From: Yeosuana aquiaggeris
Lineage (GTDB): Bacteria > Bacteroidota > Bacteroidia > Flavobacteriales > Flavobacteriaceae
Direction: 5' to 3'
DNA: 64,000 bases
Assembly: GCF_044003965.1 (NCBI RefSeq)
Contig: NZ_JBAWKC010000001.1
Coordinates: forward strand, 682,001-746,000
Shown: in pieces, positions 16,779 to 25,491 of the stretch
How the letters are laid out: the number at the start of each line of letters is the position of its first letter
Numbering within the stretch: position 1 is the first letter of the stretch
Notes under the pieces: generated by a model
Databases searched by the model: none
What the model saw: the letters and a program-made list of their open reading frames with translations, nothing else
What the model was told of the DNA's origin: nothing
Made by a program: the position numbers and the translations under genes

Positions 16779-16824
16779 AAAATTTTTATATGAATGCGAA
16801 AGTAGAAATTTTAAATTGATTTTT

Positions 16825-17601
16825 TCATTTTTCTAAAGAAATGAGAATTTCGTTTATTTCTTTTTTGGCTTGATTGTAACCAATTTCAAAAGCAGTATCA
16901 ATACCTTTAGTTTCTAAGGTGCCAATTTTATCTATGGCTTTTGGTTCAAAAACATAATTACACAGTTTAAATTTCTTGATATTATTCATTTCTAAACCAA
17001 GATGATAGACCCGATAAACTAATTTTAAGGAGCTGTTAATTTCTGATTCTTTAATAGGAGTTATCGGATTTACAAAACTGCCAATTATTTTAGGGATTTT
17101 TTGTTTTTTTAACGGTTCAACCGGGAAATTATTTAAAATACCACCATCAGAATATAGCTTATCATTAATTTTTAAAGGAGAAAATAAGGGAGGTAAAGCA
17201 CAAGAGGCGATTAAGGGTTTTATCAATTCGCCTTTACTGAAATATTCTAATCTGCCAGACAGCAAATTGGTTGCTGTTGTTGTTAATGGATATTTTAATT
17301 TTTCAAATGAATTTTCAGAAAAAAAGGTTTTAAAGAATTTCTCGTACTTACCACTATCTAAAATCCCAGGTTTATTGAGGGCGTATAATGAGAAATCTAA
17401 AATAGGCGTTTGCTTAAAAAACTGAATCATTTCATCTGTGTTATATCCAGCAGCATATAAAGCACAAACTAATGCCCCAGCACTTGTTCCAGAAACCTGA
17501 GTTGGGACAATTCCATTTTCTAATAAAACTTTTATTAAACCAATATGTGCAATTGCCCGAACACCACCACCAGATAGAACTAAGCCAATTTCTTCATTCA
17601 T
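16825..17601 (-). CDS. Patatin-like phospholipase
   Basis: 258 aa. The oxyanion-hole motif SGGGVRAIAHIG (10-21), nucleophile elbow GTSAG (38-42, Ser40) and the dyad aspartate in SDGGILNNFP are all present, so the catalytic Ser-Asp pair is intact. It is of RssA/YlbK type without extra membrane or surface-antigen domains. Likely cleaves membrane lipids; the precise substrate is unknown. Confidence 0.93.
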   Translation of the reverse strand: MNEEIGLVLSGGGVRAIAHIGLIKVLLENGIVPTQVSGTSAGALVCALYAAGYNTDEMIQFFKQTPILDFSLYALNKPGILDSGKYEKFFKTFFSENSFEKLKYPLTTTATNLLSGRLEYFSKGELIKPLIASCALPPLFSPLKINDKLYSDGGILNNFPVEPLKKQKIPKIIGSFVNPITPIKESEINSSLKLVYRVYHLGLEMNNIKKFKLCNYVFEPKAIDKIGTLETKGIDTAFEIGYNQAKKEINEILISLEK

Positions 17602-17692
17602 AATAATTTAATTATAAAGTACAATAAAGATACAATTATAAAAAATACCTTGAAGTAATTGAAATAGCTTTTAGTTTTTTCTTTTTAAAACG

Positions 17693-17784
17693 TAACTTTG
17701 CGCTTCAAATTCCGTCAAAACGAGGAGTGAAACAACATAGTAATCTTTTGAAATTAACAGATTACTTCACTTTGTTCTCAAGTG
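17693..17784 (+). promoter_or_regulatory. leuS promoter and structured leader
   Basis: TAACTTTG (17693-17700) fits TAnnTTTG. Downstream, the 12-nt block GATTACTTCACT (17760-17771) can pair with GTAATC (17740-17745) and AGTGAA (17726-17731) across an 8-nt bulge. The competing hairpin CACTT (17768-17772)/AAGTG (17780-17784) shares bases with it, so the two structures exclude each other. That is the layout of an attenuator-like switch, but no ligand or U-tract is evident. Confidence 0.45.
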
Positions 17785-17806
17785 ACGTTAATAGTTATAA
17801 TATAGA

Positions 17807-20632
17807 ATGAAGTACCATTTCAACGAGATAGAGGCCAAATGGCAAAAATACTGGGCAGAAAATCAAACGTTTAAAGCTGAAAATTATTCAGAAAAACCAA
17901 AGTATTATGTATTAGACATGTTCCCTTATCCAAGTGGTGCGGGTTTGCATGTTGGACATCCTCTTGGATATATTGCTTCAGATATTTACGCCCGTTACAA
18001 ACGCCATAAAGGTTTTAATGTATTGCATCCTCAAGGCTATGATAGTTTTGGATTGCCTGCTGAACAATATGCTATTCAAACCGGGCAACATCCGGCTTTA
18101 ACTACAGAAGAAAATATAAAAACCTATCGTCGTCAGTTAGATCAGATTGGGTTTTCATTTGACTGGAGCAGAGAAGTACGTACTTCGGACCCAAGTTATT
18201 ATAAATGGACACAATGGATTTTTATTCAATTGTTTAATTCTTGGTATAATAATAATGCGAATAAAGCGGAAGACATTTCAGAATTAGTGACAATTTTTAC
18301 TTCTGAAGGAAATGCAAATGTTAATGCCGTATGTGATGATAACATCCAAATATTTTCTGCATCAGAATGGAAGACTTTTGATGCTGTAAAACAACAACAA
18401 ATCTTATTACAATATAGACTCACTTATTTAGCGGAAACAGAAGTGAACTGGTGTCCTGCCTTAGGAACTGTTTTAGCAAATGATGAAATTGTCAATGGCG
18501 TTTCAGAGCGGGGAGGCCATCCGGTGATTCGAAAAAAAATGACCCAATGGAGTATGCGAATATCTGCCTATGCAGAACGTTTGCTTCAAGGATTAGAGAC
18601 TATTGATTGGACAGATTCTTTAAAAGAAAGTCAGCGTAACTGGATTGGAAAATCAGTTGGAGCATCGGTCTCTTTCAACGTCATTGCGAGCGAAGCAAAG
18701 CAATCTCATGTTATAGATGTGTTTACAACACGTCCTGACACTATTTTTGGGGTGAGCTTTATGACCTTGGCTCCTGAGCACGAACTGGTGTCAAAAATTA
18801 CAACCCCTGAACAAAAAGCTGAGGTGGAAGCTTATATATTAGCAACGGCTAAACGTAGTGAACGTGATAGAATGGCCGATGTAAAAACCATTACAGGCGC
18901 TTTTACAGGCGCTTATGTAGAGCATCCGTTTACAAAACAACCCGTTCCGGTTTGGATTGGTGATTATGTGTTGGCAGGTTATGGAACGGGAGCCGTGATG
19001 TCAGTGCCATGTGGAGATCAGCGTGATTATGATTTTGCTAAACACTTTAAGATCCCGATTCCTAATATTTTCGAAGGGGCTGATATTACAGCAGAAGCCT
19101 TTGCTGATAAAGACAGAACCGTCATTGCTAACAGCGATTTCTTAAACGGACTAAATTATAAGGAAGCAACTAAGAAAATCATTGAAGCACTGGAAAAATT
19201 GGGCCAAGGACAAGGAAAAACAAATTACCGTTTGCGTGATGCGGTATTTTCTCGTCAACGTTATTGGGGAGAACCTTTTCCGGTGTATTATATAAAAGGT
19301 ATGCCGCAAATGATTGATGCGAAGTATTTACCAATACGCTTGCCTGAAGTTGAAAAATACTTACCAACTGAAACAGGCGAGCCACCATTAGGAAACGCCA
19401 CTGTTTGGGCTTGGAATACTGATAAGAATGAAGTGGTTTCAAATGATTTGATTGATCATAAAACGGTATTCCCGTTAGAATTGAATACCATGCCAGGTTG
19501 GGCTGGAAGCTCGCAGTATTTTAATCGCTATATGGATCCTCATAATGACGAAGAGATTTTCTCCCAGAAAGCGATTAACTATTGGCAACAAGTAGACTTG
19601 TACATAGGCGGTAGCGAGCATGCCACAGGGCATTTATTATACTCTCGTTTCTGGCAAAAATTTATGTTTGATAAAGGCTTGGTGCCTGTTGATGAGTATG
19701 CAAAAAAATTGATTAATCAGGGAATGATTTTAGGGACGAGTGCCTTTGTTTATAGAGTTGATGGAGAAAATAAGTTTTTATCAAAAGGGCTAATCGAAGG
19801 TAAAAATGTTCAAGCAATTCATACAGATGTCTCTTTTGTCAATGCGTCAGATGAATTAGATATTGAAGCTTTTATAAATTGGAGAGAAGAATTTAAAGAG
19901 GCTGAATTTGTTTTAGAAAATGGTATTTACAAAGTGGGTAGAGACGTTGAAAAAATGTCCAAATCCAAATACAATGTGGTCAATCCAGACCAGATTTGTG
20001 TTGATTATGGTGCAGACAGTTTGCGTTTATATGAAATGTTTTTGGGGCCTTTAGAGCAATACAAACCTTGGAATACCGCTGGGATTACTGGTGTGCATTC
20101 TTTCCTTAAAAAAATGTGGAAATTATATGTTGGTGAAAATGGATTACTTGTAAATGATGTAGAACCTTCAAAAGACAATCTTAAAACCCTTCATAAAACC
20201 ATTAAAAAAGTAGAAGAAGACATTGAGAATTTCTCATTCAATACCTCGGTGTCTACGTTTATGATTGCTGTGAATGAGTTAACCGCTCAAAAATGCACGA
20301 GTAAGGACATTCTTGAACCCTTATTAATTCTATTATCCCCATATGCACCCCATATTGCTGAAGAATTGTGGAATCAATTAGGGCATAAGCAATCTATTTC
20401 AATAGCGTCATTTCCAACATTTGATGCCAGTTATTTGGTAGAAAGCACTAAAAATTACCCTATTTCTTTTAATGGAAAAATGCGATTTACTTTAGAGCTG
20501 TCTTTAGATTTGTCACAACAGGAAATAGAAGCGGCGGTTATGGCACATGAAAAAACACAGGAACAATTACAAGGCAGAACACCTAAAAAAGTAATTATTG
20601 TTCCTGGTAAAATTGTAAACATAGTTGGATAG
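17807..20632 (+). CDS. leuS: Leucyl-tRNA synthetase, with a repeat-derived insertion
   Basis: 941 aa class I synthetase. The HIGH motif appears as HVGH in GAGLHVGHPLGY (about 44-55) and the KMSKS motif as KMSKSKYN, followed by the anticodon-binding domain. A Bacteroidota-style insertion occupies about 145-205. Inside the editing domain, residues about 291-301 read VIASEAKQSHV, encoded by a copy of a dispersed palindromic repeat half (18679-18707), just before the conserved FTTRPDTIFGVSF editing motif. The frame is preserved. The protein charges tRNA-Leu and edits mis-charged tRNA. The final codons overlap the SemiSWEET start. Confidence 0.97.
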   Translation: MKYHFNEIEAKWQKYWAENQTFKAENYSEKPKYYVLDMFPYPSGAGLHVGHPLGYIASDIYARYKRHKGFNVLHPQGYDSFGLPAEQYAIQTGQHPALTTEENIKTYRRQLDQIGFSFDWSREVRTSDPSYYKWTQWIFIQLFNSWYNNNANKAEDISELVTIFTSEGNANVNAVCDDNIQIFSASEWKTFDAVKQQQILLQYRLTYLAETEVNWCPALGTVLANDEIVNGVSERGGHPVIRKKMTQWSMRISAYAERLLQGLETIDWTDSLKESQRNWIGKSVGASVSFNVIASEAKQSHVIDVFTTRPDTIFGVSFMTLAPEHELVSKITTPEQKAEVEAYILATAKRSERDRMADVKTITGAFTGAYVEHPFTKQPVPVWIGDYVLAGYGTGAVMSVPCGDQRDYDFAKHFKIPIPNIFEGADITAEAFADKDRTVIANSDFLNGLNYKEATKKIIEALEKLGQGQGKTNYRLRDAVFSRQRYWGEPFPVYYIKGMPQMIDAKYLPIRLPEVEKYLPTETGEPPLGNATVWAWNTDKNEVVSNDLIDHKTVFPLELNTMPGWAGSSQYFNRYMDPHNDEEIFSQKAINYWQQVDLYIGGSEHATGHLLYSRFWQKFMFDKGLVPVDEYAKKLINQGMILGTSAFVYRVDGENKFLSKGLIEGKNVQAIHTDVSFVNASDELDIEAFINWREEFKEAEFVLENGIYKVGRDVEKMSKSKYNVVNPDQICVDYGADSLRLYEMFLGPLEQYKPWNTAGITGVHSFLKKMWKLYVGENGLLVNDVEPSKDNLKTLHKTIKKVEEDIENFSFNTSVSTFMIAVNELTAQKCTSKDILEPLLILLSPYAPHIAEELWNQLGHKQSISIASFPTFDASYLVESTKNYPISFNGKMRFTLELSLDLSQQEIEAAVMAHEKTQEQLQGRTPKKVIIVPGKIVNIVG
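18679..18707 (+). repeat. Dispersed repeat half-element inside leuS
   Basis: 29 bp beginning CGTCATTGCGAGCGAAGC and ending AAAGCAATCTC. It closely matches the left arm of the intergenic repeat at 40400-40485 and translates in frame to VIASEAKQS, a peptide I recall in many spurious or inserted Bacteroidota ORF segments. Confidence 0.75.
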
Positions 20633-20888
20633 TTATATTGAAATCATAGGGTTTGTGGCAGCGTTTTTAACAACAGCAGCCTTTTTACCTCAGGTTTATA
20701 AAACCTGGAAAACTAAAGATGTTACTGGATTGTCATTACCTATGCTGGCTATGTTTTTTGTCGGTATTTTAGCTTGGTTGGTTTATGGACTTTTAAAAGA
20801 CAGTCCTTCATTGATTTTTGCAAATTCAATTACTTTAGTGTCTTCATTTATATTAGTATATTTCAAAATCAAATACCATAATAAATAG
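20625..20888 (+). CDS. SemiSWEET sugar transporter
   Basis: 87 aa with three membrane helices, the SemiSWEET (MtN3/saliva) half-transporter unit. Conserved features are FLPQVYKTWKTKDVTGLSLPM (PQ-loop-like first helix end) and the helix-3 region NSITLVSSFILVYFKIKY. It dimerises to carry sugars across the inner membrane. The only suitable start is a TTG at 20625 overlapping the leuS stop by 8 nt, which keeps the complete first helix. Confidence 0.88.
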   Translation: MDSYIEIIGFVAAFLTTAAFLPQVYKTWKTKDVTGLSLPMLAMFFVGILAWLVYGLLKDSPSLIFANSITLVSSFILVYFKIKYHNK

Positions 20889-20964
20889 AAACTGACAAAA
20901 TTTCACTTTTAAAAAGTGGCGTTATTTTTGTTACATTTAATTTAAATTTTAAAGACAAAAAAAA

Positions 20965-21660
20965 ATGATAGGATATTATATATTAATAGGTGCCATAGCT
21001 TTAGTTAGTTGGTTAGTAAGTAGCACCTTGAAACGTAAATTTGAAAAGTATTCAAAAGTGCAATTGCGTAATGGCATGAGCGGAAAAGAAATTGCTGAAA
21101 AAATGCTTTCAGACAATGGTATTTATGACGTGGAAGTTATTTCTACACCCGGACAATTAACAGACCACTACAACCCGAAAAATAAAACAGTAAACTTAAG
21201 TGAATCTGTTTATAACCAAAGAAATGCGGCCTCTGCGGCAGTGGCTGCGCATGAATGTGGACATGCTGTGCAACATGCCAAAGCATACCAGTGGTTAGAA
21301 ATGCGTTCTGCTTTAGTGCCAGTGGTGAGTGTAACCTCAGGAATGTCTCAATGGTTGATCATTGGTGGGTTAGTACTTGGTGGCGCAGCGGGCCTCGGCC
21401 TTGGTTGGTATGTGGCAGCAGCAGGCGTATTATTAATGGGATTTGCTACAGTTTTTAGTTTTATAACCTTACCTGTTGAATATGATGCCAGTAACCGTGC
21501 ATTGGCTTGGTTAAAAAATAAAAACATGTTAAGCCCTGATGAATATGTGGGTTCTGAAGATGCTCTTAAATGGGCTGCAAGAACCTATTTGGTAGCGGCA
21601 ATTGGTGCCTTAGCAAACCTTTTATATTGGGCACTTCAAGTATTTGGAGGAAGAGATTAA
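20965..21660 (+). CDS. Membrane zinc metallopeptidase (YugP/DUF2268-like, M48-related)
   Basis: 231 aa. One N-terminal helix, a zinc-binding HECGH motif in AAHECGHAVQHA (about 93-104), then two further helices around 118-165 and a final one. This matches Bacillus YugP-type zinc-dependent membrane proteases. Natural substrates are unknown. A -7 element TATTTTTG (20923-20930) lies upstream and a hairpin terminator follows. Confidence 0.88.
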   Translation: MIGYYILIGAIALVSWLVSSTLKRKFEKYSKVQLRNGMSGKEIAEKMLSDNGIYDVEVISTPGQLTDHYNPKNKTVNLSESVYNQRNAASAAVAAHECGHAVQHAKAYQWLEMRSALVPVVSVTSGMSQWLIIGGLVLGGAAGLGLGWYVAAAGVLLMGFATVFSFITLPVEYDASNRALAWLKNKNMLSPDEYVGSEDALKWAARTYLVAAIGALANLLYWALQVFGGRD

Positions 21661-21683
21661 AAAAACATTGAATTTTATATAGA

Positions 21684-21711
21684 AAGCTCTGAATGGTTTC
21701 AGGGCTTTTTT
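21684..21711 (+). terminator. Intrinsic terminator after membrane peptidase
   Basis: AAGCTCTGAA (21684-21693) pairs with TTCAGGGCTT (21698-21707), one G-T wobble, 4-nt loop, followed by a T run. It overlaps an apparent upstream in-frame start of the next ORF, supporting the later start. Confidence 0.85.
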
Positions 21712-21740
21712 GTTTCTTTATTTATCAATCAGAATCACTT

Positions 21741-23510
21741 ATGAACGAGCCTTTAACATATTATACAAGACAATTAGAAGCCTATCAGCAAGAAGAACAA
21801 AAAAGGGGCAAACAAATAATGCTTTTAAGTACCCTTAGAGTATTGGTGTTTATAGCCACTGTAGTTGCAATATATATGTTGTTTGATTATTGGCAGTTAG
21901 CCACTATAATTGGTTTGATAAGTGTTATACTATTTGCCTATTTGCTGTCTAAATATTCAAATGTTAAGAATCAAAGAGCGTTTTATAAAGAACTCATCAA
22001 AATTAATGAAGAGGAAATAACCATTCTTAGAGGTAGTTTCCATCATAGAAATAAAGGCTTGGAATTTCAAGAGGTAAATCACTTTTATAGCATAGATATT
22101 GATCTGTTTGGTCATGGGTCTTTTTTTCAATACATCAACAGAACAACCATTTCAGAAGGCACTGAGAAGCTCGCGGAAGCTTTAAAAGTGAATGATATAT
22201 CTAATATTCAACTTCGACAAGAGGCTATTCAAGAGTTAGGTGCAAAACCAAAATGGCGACAATATTATGCTGCTACGTCAAGTCTTGTTAAAGTGGAGAC
22301 TTCAGCTCAAAATATTATCTCCTGGTTGTTAGAGCATAAACCTTTTTTACCAGGAATAATGCGATGGCTGCCCATCAGTTTTAGCATCATCTCTTTAGTG
22401 ATATTAGGCTTGACCATATTTAACAGGGTTGATCAATCTTGGATTGGTTACTGGTTGCTTGTTGGATTAGCCGTGACTGGAATATATCTTAAAAAGATTA
22501 ATGAACTATCTTCAAATTGTGATAAGGTAAAGGAAACCTTTCGTCAATATGCCTCACTTTTGAAGCAAATTGAAAATGAAAACTTTTCTTCAAGGGAACT
22601 GCAGGAAAAACAAAATCAAATTAAATCAAATGGTAAAAAGGCATCAATCATATTTAAAGAATTTTCAAAAAGTTTAGACGCACTAGATAACAGAAACAAC
22701 TTGATTTCAGCCATTTTTGGAAATGGGTTATTCCTTCTGGATTTAAAAAACAGTTACAAAGTTGAAAAATGGATTTCACAACATGCCAATAAAGTATCTG
22801 ATTGGTTTGAAGTCGTTTCCTTTTTTGATGCCTATAATTCTCTGGGTAATTTCGCCTTTAATCATCCTGAGTTTGTTTTTCCGGAAATTATCAAAAACGG
22901 ACCTATTATTAGTGCCACACAATTAGGGCACCCCTTATTAAATAAAACAAAGCGCGTGGATAGTGATTTATTAATTGACAGCGAACAATTTTTTATAGTA
23001 ACAGGCGCCAATATGGCTGGAAAAAGTACTTTTTTAAGAACTGTTTCTTTACATATAGTAATGGCAAATGTGGGCTTACCGGTCTGTGCAAAAAGTAGTC
23101 AATATTTTCCTGTCAAGTTAATAACGAGTATGCGGACTAATGATTCATTATCAGATGACAGTTCGTATTTCTTTTCAGAATTAAAACGTCTCAAATATAT
23201 TGTAGATGCTATCAAGAAAGAGCCTTATTTTATTGTATTAGATGAAATTTTAAAAGGAACTAACAGTACAGATAAAGCTATTGGTTCTAAGAAATTTGTC
23301 GAAAAATTAGTAGCCTCAAAGGCGACAGGTATTATTGCAACACATGACTTAAGTTTGTGCGAAATTGAAAAGGAGTTGAATGAAGTGAAAAATTATTTTT
23401 TTGATGCTGAAATCATTAATGATGAACTTTATTTTGACTATACTTTAAAACAAGGTGTTTGTAAAAATATGAACGCCTCTTTTTTATTAAAAAAGATGGA
23501 TATTATTTAA
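21741..23510 (+). CDS. MutS-related DNA-binding ATPase
   Basis: 589 aa from the ATG at 21741; an earlier in-frame ATG at 21693 lies in the preceding terminator. Two N-terminal membrane helices (about 27-65) are followed by another pair (about 208-255), then a MutS-type core and ATPase: Walker A TGANMAGKSTFLR, Walker B YFIVLDEILKGTNSTDKA, and ATHD near the end. The mismatch-recognition domain is lacking. This is the Bacteroidota group of membrane-anchored MutS-like proteins, of unknown role, distinct from repair MutS and MutS2. Confidence 0.88.
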   Translation: MNEPLTYYTRQLEAYQQEEQKRGKQIMLLSTLRVLVFIATVVAIYMLFDYWQLATIIGLISVILFAYLLSKYSNVKNQRAFYKELIKINEEEITILRGSFHHRNKGLEFQEVNHFYSIDIDLFGHGSFFQYINRTTISEGTEKLAEALKVNDISNIQLRQEAIQELGAKPKWRQYYAATSSLVKVETSAQNIISWLLEHKPFLPGIMRWLPISFSIISLVILGLTIFNRVDQSWIGYWLLVGLAVTGIYLKKINELSSNCDKVKETFRQYASLLKQIENENFSSRELQEKQNQIKSNGKKASIIFKEFSKSLDALDNRNNLISAIFGNGLFLLDLKNSYKVEKWISQHANKVSDWFEVVSFFDAYNSLGNFAFNHPEFVFPEIIKNGPIISATQLGHPLLNKTKRVDSDLLIDSEQFFIVTGANMAGKSTFLRTVSLHIVMANVGLPVCAKSSQYFPVKLITSMRTNDSLSDDSSYFFSELKRLKYIVDAIKKEPYFIVLDEILKGTNSTDKAIGSKKFVEKLVASKATGIIATHDLSLCEIEKELNEVKNYFFDAEIINDELYFDYTLKQGVCKNMNASFLLKKMDII

Positions 23511-23566
23511 ATTATTTATGGAGCTCCCAATATAATTTATCTCAATAAGTTGTTATCTTTATAAGT

Positions 23567-24709
23567 ATGCAACACAAATCAAAATTACCTCAAATTGGAA
23601 CCAATATTTTTACGGTGATGGGCTCTTTTGCTTCGCAATATAAAGCTTTAAACTTATCTCAAGGATTTCCAAATTTCAAAAGCGATCAGTATTTAATTGA
23701 TTTAGTTTATAAGGCAATGAAAGATGGCTACAATCAGTATGCGCCTATGCCTGGAATAATTGAGTTGCGTGAAGAAATTGCTAAAAAATTTGATAGATTA
23801 TATCGATCAACATATCATCCTGAAACAGAAATCACGATTACAGCAGGAGCCACACAAGCTATTTCATGTATTATTACGGCTTTTGTAAACCATCATGATG
23901 AAGTTATTATTTTTAAGCCGGCTTATGATTGTTATGAGCCATTTGTTGAATTGAATGGCGGAAAAACTATAGCAATACAACTTGAGGCACCGCTGTATTC
24001 TATCAATTGGGAATTAGTCAAACAAAAAATTAATTCGCGCACCAAAATGATTATTATAAATACACCACAAAACCCAAGTGGGCGTATTTTTTCTAAAAAT
24101 GATATGTTAAAGCTTCAAGAGCTAACCAAAGGGACCAATATTTTAGTGCTCAGTGATGAGGTGTATGAACACATTATTTTTGATAACGAAAAACATCAAA
24201 GTGCGTGTTTGTTTCCTGATTTAAAATCAAGAAGTTTGGTTGTGGCTTCTTTTGGAAAAACGTTTCATAACACAGGCTGGAAAACAGGCTATTGCTGTGC
24301 TCCAAAAGAGCTTACGGAAGAATTTAGGAAAGTGCACCAATTTAATGTGTTTTGTGTGAATCATCCGGTTCAAAAAGGATTGGCCGAATATCTTAAAGAA
24401 CCCAGTCATTATCTTGAACTTTCACAATTTTATCAGGAAAAAAGAGATTTGTTTTTAAATCTTATTAAGCCCTCAAGATTTAAGTTTACACCTTCAAAGG
24501 GAACCTATTTTCAGGTGTTAGATTATTCAGAAATCACTAAAGAAAATGATGTGGCATTTGCTAAACGATTGGTCATTGAATATGGTATTGCAGCCATTCC
24601 ATTATCCGTTTTTAACAGTAATAATTTAGACAATAAAGTATTGCGATTTTGCTTTGCAAAAACGAATGATACCTTAAAAGAAGCAGCCGAAATTTTAAAC
24701 GCTATTTAA
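23567..24709 (+). CDS. Methionine aminotransferase-like PLP enzyme
   Basis: 380 aa fold-type I aminotransferase. The PLP lysine lies in ASFGKTFHNTGWK, with NTPQNPSGR and SDEVYEHI upstream, as in YbdL/kynurenine-oxoglutarate-transaminase-like methionine aminotransferases. It likely transaminates 4-methylthio-2-oxobutanoate with glutamine to regenerate methionine. The following gene, two bases downstream, is an omega-amidase that would remove the resulting 2-oxoglutaramate. That pairing supports the glutamine-dependent reaction. Confidence 0.88.
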   Translation: MQHKSKLPQIGTNIFTVMGSFASQYKALNLSQGFPNFKSDQYLIDLVYKAMKDGYNQYAPMPGIIELREEIAKKFDRLYRSTYHPETEITITAGATQAISCIITAFVNHHDEVIIFKPAYDCYEPFVELNGGKTIAIQLEAPLYSINWELVKQKINSRTKMIIINTPQNPSGRIFSKNDMLKLQELTKGTNILVLSDEVYEHIIFDNEKHQSACLFPDLKSRSLVVASFGKTFHNTGWKTGYCCAPKELTEEFRKVHQFNVFCVNHPVQKGLAEYLKEPSHYLELSQFYQEKRDLFLNLIKPSRFKFTPSKGTYFQVLDYSEITKENDVAFAKRLVIEYGIAAIPLSVFNSNNLDNKVLRFCFAKTNDTLKEAAEILNAI

Positions 24710-24711
24710 TT

Positions 24712-25491
24712 ATGCAAGATCATCTTAAAATTGCTCTTATTCAATCTGATTTGGTTTGGGAAAACCCTAAAAAGAATCGAAAACACTTTAAAGAAAAAAT
24801 TGAGACTATTACTGAGGCGGTGGACCTTATTGTGCTTCCTGAAATGTTTTCAACCGGATTCACCATGAATGCTACTGCGGTAGCAGAAGATATGGATGGA
24901 AAAACCATTGAATGGATGAAAGACATGGCCTTACAAACAAATGCGGCAGTGGTTGGTAGTTTAATTATTTCTGAACATAAAAAATTCTATAATCGCTTGT
25001 TATTTGTGGAGCCTTCGGGCAGTATTCACCATTACGATAAAAGGCATACTTTTACTTTAGCGGGAGAACATAAAATATATGCTTCAGGTACTAAAAAAAT
25101 AATTATTGACTATAAAGGATGGAAAATCTGTCCTTTAATATGCTATGATTTACGTTTCCCTGTTTGGGCTAGAAACACTGAAGATTATGATGTTTTAATG
25201 TATGTTGCCAATTGGCCAAAACCAAGAATTTTGGCCTGGGATGCCTTATTAAAGGCCAGAGCTATTGAAAACATGTGTTATTGTATTGGAGTGAATAGGA
25301 TTGGAATTGATGAAGGTCAAAATGAATATTCCGGTAATTGTGCGGTTTATGATGTATTAGGGAATGCCATAACCAATATGAAGCCAAACAGAGAACAAAT
25401 TGAAGTGGTAACTTTAGATAGAAACCACATTAATTTTTATAGGAACAAACTTAAATTTTTGAATGATAAAGACGCGTTTACTCTTCTTTAA
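24712..25491 (+). CDS. Omega-amidase/nitrilase-superfamily hydrolase (YafV-like)
   Basis: 259 aa with the complete nitrilase Glu-Lys-Cys triad: LPEMFSTGF (E), DKRHTFTLAGEH (K) and CPLICYDLRFP (C). Length and motifs fit YafV/NIT2-type omega-amidases that hydrolyse 2-oxoglutaramate to 2-oxoglutarate and ammonia. It starts 2 nt after the methionine aminotransferase stop. The 3' end overlaps the convergent Big_5 lipoprotein gene by 14 bp. Confidence 0.9.
   Translation: MQDHLKIALIQSDLVWENPKKNRKHFKEKIETITEAVDLIVLPEMFSTGFTMNATAVAEDMDGKTIEWMKDMALQTNAAVVGSLIISEHKKFYNRLLFVEPSGSIHHYDKRHTFTLAGEHKIYASGTKKIIIDYKGWKICPLICYDLRFPVWARNTEDYDVLMYVANWPKPRILAWDALLKARAIENMCYCIGVNRIGIDEGQNEYSGNCAVYDVLGNAITNMKPNREQIEVVTLDRNHINFYRNKLKFLNDKDAFTLL

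Noticed and set aside
20893..20905. TGACAAAATTTCA upstream of the membrane peptidase
   Set aside because: Seven-nt spacer and only 17 nt to the -7 element, so it does not share the geometry of the redox promoters.
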